Origin: Hydra vulgaris
Lineage: Eukaryota; Cnidaria; Hydrozoa; Anthoathecata; Hydridae
Assembly: GCF_038396675.1 (NCBI RefSeq)
Contig: NC_088921.1
Coordinates: 20,407,001-20,471,000, forward strand
Direction: 5' to 3'
DNA length: 64,000 nucleotides
Made by a program: the position numbers and the translations under genes. Under the pieces are notes generated by a model, which made no database searches, was not told the DNA's origin, and saw only the letters and a program-made list of their open reading frames with translations. Below, one piece after another: positions 61,721 to 64,000 of the stretch. Each line of letters starts with the position of its first letter. Position 1 is the stretch's first letter.

Positions 61721-62999
61721 GAGAAGTGATATGGGCTGCCAGTTATGAATACGGTTTGTATCTCCAACTTTTGGTATAAGTGTGATAAAGGCTGTTCTTT
61801 GTGACCAAGACATTTCTACATTTGTTTCGAAAAGGGTGTTATTAGCTACATTAGTAAGGTGATCACCAAGAAAGGACCAGTTTTTTTTAAGGAATTCAAC
61901 TGTTATTTCATCTTTACCCGGTGTCTTACCTTATTTCAGGGATGCTGCTGCTACCAGAAGTTCATTGTTGGTTTTTTGTGTCTACGTGCACTGTGTTTCC
62001 GTCATAAATTTGTTTAATTGTTAAAATATATATTTTAATTATTTTTTTCTAGTTGGTAGAAAAGTTTCGATGATTTTTCACCTTCTTCTACTATTGCCTG
62101 CTTTGTTCTTGTACAAACGCCATTGTCTGACTTTAGTGCTTTTATTTCTTTTTTTAGGGATTTATTTGTTTCTTTGTTTTCATTGTTATAAGTATTTTTA
62201 CATTCATCTAGTAATCTGTTTTCCAATTGATCTATTTCTCTAATTTTGTTAAATTTTATTTGTTTTGAGCGTTTAATGGCTATGGATTTAAAATGTTTTT
62301 TAAAAATGTTCCACCATTGAGAGCTTCCTTCACTAATGGGTGTGGATTTTGAGGTCGTTTCGAGAATTTTTTTTAGTTTTATTAGTAAAAACCTCGTTAT
62401 CTAGTATTATCTATTGATCCTCTTATATTTTAAGCTTGCGTAGTGTAGTGACATACGAATACTTTGTGGTTGCTTAGATCTGTGTTAATTAGATTATATG
62501 AGCAGTTAGCTGCAATGTTTGAAGAGACGTATACACTGTCAAATCTACAACAGAGGGATATATCTGTTTTTTCGTAAGTAAAATCTTTTCCCAGAGGGTT
62601 TAATTTTCAATATATATCAATAAGGGTGTGTGTTGTGCAGATATTTTGTAGATTTGTTTGGCCTAAGGTGTCATTCCTATTGAACGCATCTCCCCCATTT
62701 CTATTTAGACTCGGGTCTTCCACAATGTTAAAGTCACCACATAGTAGGGTGCAATCACATTTTTGAAAATATTTATTTATGGTACTAAAGAAGTTTTCTT
62801 TTTTCTTTGAGGGTCATTTGGAGCATATATGTTTATAATTCTCATGTTTTGGTATTCTATAAGGATATTGACTGCTAGTATTTGTCCTTTATTGTCTTTT
62901 GCTACGTTTGTAGGGGTTTCGGGTGTTTTGGTCAGTCTTGCGACCCCCCTTTCCTTATTGGTCCCACAACTCTATATAGAAAGGCCATTACTAACTATT

Positions 63000-63594
63000 G
63001 CCCATTCCTTACTCCATATTTCTATTTTTCCGACAGGGCAGTGCGTTTCTTGAACACAAAAAAGATCAAAGTCACACTTTTGAAGATATGTAAAGACTTT
63101 TACATTTAGCGTTACAATTTTAACAGCCACTTTGGACCATTACCACTTAATATTTGTATCGTTTTTAGTATTTGTTGAGCTTTTTTTTTTTTACTTGTTT
63201 TAATTTATATTAAATTTTTATTTGGTTTTATATATATATGAAATTTTATATTTTTATTGGTTATTCATTTTTTACATTTGTTTGCCCATTCTTTACTCCA
63301 TTTTTCTATTCTTTCGACAGGGCAGTGCGTTTCTTGAACACAAAAAAGATCAAAGTCACACTTTTGAAGATATGTAAAGACCTAATGTTTTTTTATTATC
63401 ACATAACCCATTTACATTTAGCGTTATAATTTTAAAAGCCATTTTGGACCATTACTACTTAATATTTGTATCGTTTTTAGTATTTATTGATCTATTTTTT
63501 TTTACTTGTTTTAATTTATTTTAAATTTTTATTTTGTTTTATATTTTATAAAAATTTATATTTTTATTGGTTGTTCATATTTTACATTTTTTTG
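63000..63594. repeat. Tandem duplication (~285-310 bp units) of the K18 ORF2 start
   Basis: GCCCATTCCTTACTCCATAT ... at 63000 recurs at 63284 with high identity through TTTGAAGATATGTAAAGAC, GGACCATTA(C/T)(C/T)ACTTAATATT and the T-rich linker. The second unit has about 27 extra bases near 63382-63408. Both units encode the VQETHCPV motif, so the endonuclease N-terminus is present twice. Confidence 0.88.
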
Positions 63595-64000
63595 GTTATA
63601 TTTATTTTATTTGTTATTATTATTTATAATTTAGATTGTTATGAGTTTGTTAGAATCTTGTCCCTGAAGATCAAGATTTCTTTGTGGTTTTTTATATTCT
63701 TGGATACTTATTATTACTTTTTTTTTGTGTTGTTTTTCCTTTTACATTTTTTGTCTTTTAGGTCAAAACCTGTTTCTTTTCCATTTGTTTCATTCAAGTC
63801 GTGACTATTTTTTAAAGGGTTTTCTATATCAGTGGTATTAGTTTTGGGTTTCCTATAATTCTAGTTTCAAAATGTTCACTTTGATTGGTGAAGGTCTGAT
63901 GGTTTTCTCGATTTATAGATGTTAAACCTAAGCTAGGAGGTGAGGATTTCTCTATGCTCTCGTTTTCATTTGTTGTTATAGTTATCTGATCTGTACCTAC

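Larger units (their letters stand above)
60606..64000 (-). mobile_element. K18: U2-targeted LINE, ORF1 tail to post-RT, runs off window
   Basis: It enters at 64000 in the ORF1 tail (NENESIEKSSPPSLGLTSIN). The ORF2 N-terminus with FCVQETHCPV is tandemly duplicated (63000-63594). GDFNIVEDPSLNRNGGDAFN is at about 62730-62670 and NHKVFVCHYTTQA at about 62480. The linker is CTRTKQAIVEEGEKSSKLFY (about 62120-62060). The RT has WSQRTAFITLIPKVGDTNRI (about 61805-61750), split from the rest by a TA microsatellite (61508-61720), then DLKKIFDKLDREL (about 61340-61300), GVRQGDPISLILYCISAETL (about 61165-61110) and a mutated box VMQYAADTT (about 61043-61018). It ends mid post-RT at 60606. Confidence 0.8.

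Noticed and set aside
1-64000. U2-targeted LINEs as Utopia-type (restriction-like endonuclease) elements
   Set aside because: ORF2 starts with APE motifs (NVNGL, QETH, GDFN, SDH) and has an L1/Tx1-type RT, which points to the Keno/Keshi kind.

Overview
This is an AT-rich animal genomic window, most likely from a cnidarian such as Hydra. The grounds are base composition and the mix of element families; the species is inferred. I see no complete, unambiguous host protein gene. The window is the wreck of a tandem U2 snRNA gene array. The repeat unit is about 0.36 kb: a roughly 185-nt U2 gene plus a 165-185 bp spacer. Every U2 copy I can find is split or truncated. The usual split lies just after the branch-point-recognition region, in U2 nt ~37-45 (GTAGTATCTGTTC), where non-LTR retrotransposons of the Tx1/L1-like kind have inserted. 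Their site and domain order (ORF1; ORF2 with APE endonuclease then RT) fit the U2-specific Keno/Keshi type. I number the copies K1-K18.

Layout. From 1 to ~30.6 kb, U2 genes and K copies read on the + strand: K1 (1-5997, hit by a Mutator-like transposon), a U2 3' half, spacer, U2 5' half, K2 (6344-10833), spacer, U2 5' half, K3 (10980-20280), U2 3' half, a spacer split by a Harbinger/PIF transposon (20556-23291), U2 5' half, then a pile of shortened copies K4-K7. A piggyBac-like remnant (29640-30208) follows. From ~30.6 kb to the end, U2 and K copies read on the - strand (K9-K18). This strand block is interrupted by ~12 kb (32.45-44.39 kb) of AT-rich sequence with MITE-like hairpins, a CR1/Jockey-group LINE fragment and a DUF7869-like fragment, but no U2 or K sequence.

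Most striking content. (1) A parvovirus-like (ambisense densovirus-type) fossil of ~5.2 kb, 12726-17936, with hairpin inverted terminal repeats, a rightward NS block including an SF3 helicase, and a leftward capsid block. It sits inside the endonuclease region of K3, which itself sits inside a U2 gene: three levels of nesting. It looks whole or nearly so. (2) K elements stacked head-to-tail on the same U2 site, with 9-15 nt scraps of U2 between them. (3) K-element ends that echo the target. The 5' UTR of two copies starts with an inverted near-copy of the U2 5' end, and the 3' UTR carries a two-unit repeat containing a U2 stem-loop-I look-alike (GGCYTAATGGCC). (4) A short polyadenylated non-LINE sequence with a one-pass membrane ORF at the U2 site (57229-57480), probably mobilised in trans. 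(5) A U2 5' leader apparently carried in with copy K16, suggesting transcription from the U2 promoter. (6) ORF1-only 'half-LINE' copies.

Coordinates of element edges are read by eye and may be off by a few bases, or tens of bases where copies are decayed.
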